From Ulvibacter sp047614245 (GTDB lineage: Bacteria > Bacteroidota > Bacteroidia > Flavobacteriales > Flavobacteriaceae): a stretch of 5,715 bases of DNA. The notes under the pieces were generated by a model. It did no database searches. It saw nothing but the letters and a program-made list of their open reading frames with translations, and was not told where the DNA came from. Position numbers and translations under genes: made by a program. Below are positions 5,576 through 5,715 of this stretch, one piece after another (the first letter of the stretch is position 1; each line of letters opens with the position of its first letter). The DNA lies in NCBI GenBank assembly GCA_047614245.1, contig JBLHIC010000124.1, positions 1 through 5,715 of the forward strand, given 5' to 3'.

Positions 5576-5715
5576 TACTTTTCTTTAATTGAGGTGAAAC
5601 TAAAAGGAGGCCAAGGACCCGTTGTAGCCATGTTAAACCCTATTTTTTTATATTTTTTCTTAAGCTTATCAATAGCGCCGAGAAATTTATTGACACTAAC
5701 CCTATCTACGAAACA
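5575..5715 (-). CDS. gvpF/L: GvpL/GvpF family gas vesicle protein, C-terminal fragment cut by window edge
   Basis: The minus-strand frame is open from the window edge and gives 46 residues followed by TAA. The fragment begins CFVDRVSVNKFLGAIDKL, a strand then helix as in the last part of GvpF/L proteins (compare AVFLVKKNKKDEFIQAI in the neighbouring paralogue). It ends with the family hallmark TGPWPPFSF (33-41) before a short SIKEK tail. The rest of the gene lies beyond position 5715. Its stop codon overlaps the next start by one base (TAATG). This makes at least two GvpF/L paralogues flanking the GvpS-type gene. It is not a pseudogene as far as visible; it is only cut by the window. Confidence 0.9.
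   Translation of the reverse strand, partial: CFVDRVSVNKFLGAIDKLKKKYKKIGFNMATTGPWPPFSFTSIKEK

Noticed and set aside
1..5715. CRISPR arrays, tRNA or rRNA genes, insertion sequences
   Set aside because: I saw no regularly spaced repeats, cloverleaf-like sequence, rRNA core motifs or transposase motifs.

Overview
The window looks like one end of a gas-vesicle (gvp) gene cluster from a low-GC, Gram-negative bacterium, most probably a member of the Bacteroidota. Four things point there. The base composition is AT-rich. The leaders upstream of the starts are A-rich (for example the bases before the dnaK and 231-aa gene starts) and lack clear Shine-Dalgarno sequences. The DnaK carries the extra N-terminal segment typical of Gram-negative Hsp70s and reads like a Bacteroidota DnaK. 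The sensor kinase resembles the PAS-histidine kinases abundant in marine Bacteroidales/Marinilabiliales. The phylum is an inference from remembered family resemblance, not from a search.

Layout. Positions 2-1165 (+) hold the 3' part of a PAS-domain histidine kinase that runs off the left edge. Positions 1166-1503 are a convergent intergenic region with no intact gene; it may contain a short frameshifted ORF remnant. Everything from 1504 to the right edge is on the minus strand and reads leftward as one probable operon: the C-terminus of a GvpF/GvpL protein (5575-5715, cut by the edge); a small GvpA-family protein of the GvpS/GvpJ/GvpM type (5366-5575); a complete second GvpF/GvpL protein (4603-5352); a full-length DnaK-type Hsp70 (2746-4572); GvpK (2225-2569); and an unrecognised 231-residue protein (1504-2199). 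Spacings are a 1-bp stop/start overlap, 13 bp, 30 bp, then a longer 176-bp gap before gvpK, and 25 bp.

How the genes fit together. GvpF/L, GvpS-type and GvpK are accessory proteins that help nucleate and assemble the GvpA shell of gas vesicles, the gas-filled protein compartments that give buoyancy. The order F/L - S - ... - K resembles the L-S-K order of gvp clusters in Bacillus megaterium and actinobacteria, with a second F/L gene and an Hsp70 inserted. The major shell protein GvpA and the AAA+ ATPase GvpN are not seen and would be expected further right, upstream in the transcript.

The most interesting point is the Hsp70. Its ATPase site appears complete, but it has an arginine where E. 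coli DnaK has the substrate-arch residue Met404, an alanine at the first residue of the conserved interdomain linker, and no disordered C-terminal tail. This suggests a paralogue specialised for gas-vesicle proteins rather than the housekeeping chaperone. The terminal 231-aa gene is the second point of interest: it has a GX2H-type motif near the C-terminus and a histidine motif at the N-terminus, faintly recalling the TraB/TIKI/EreA superfamily.
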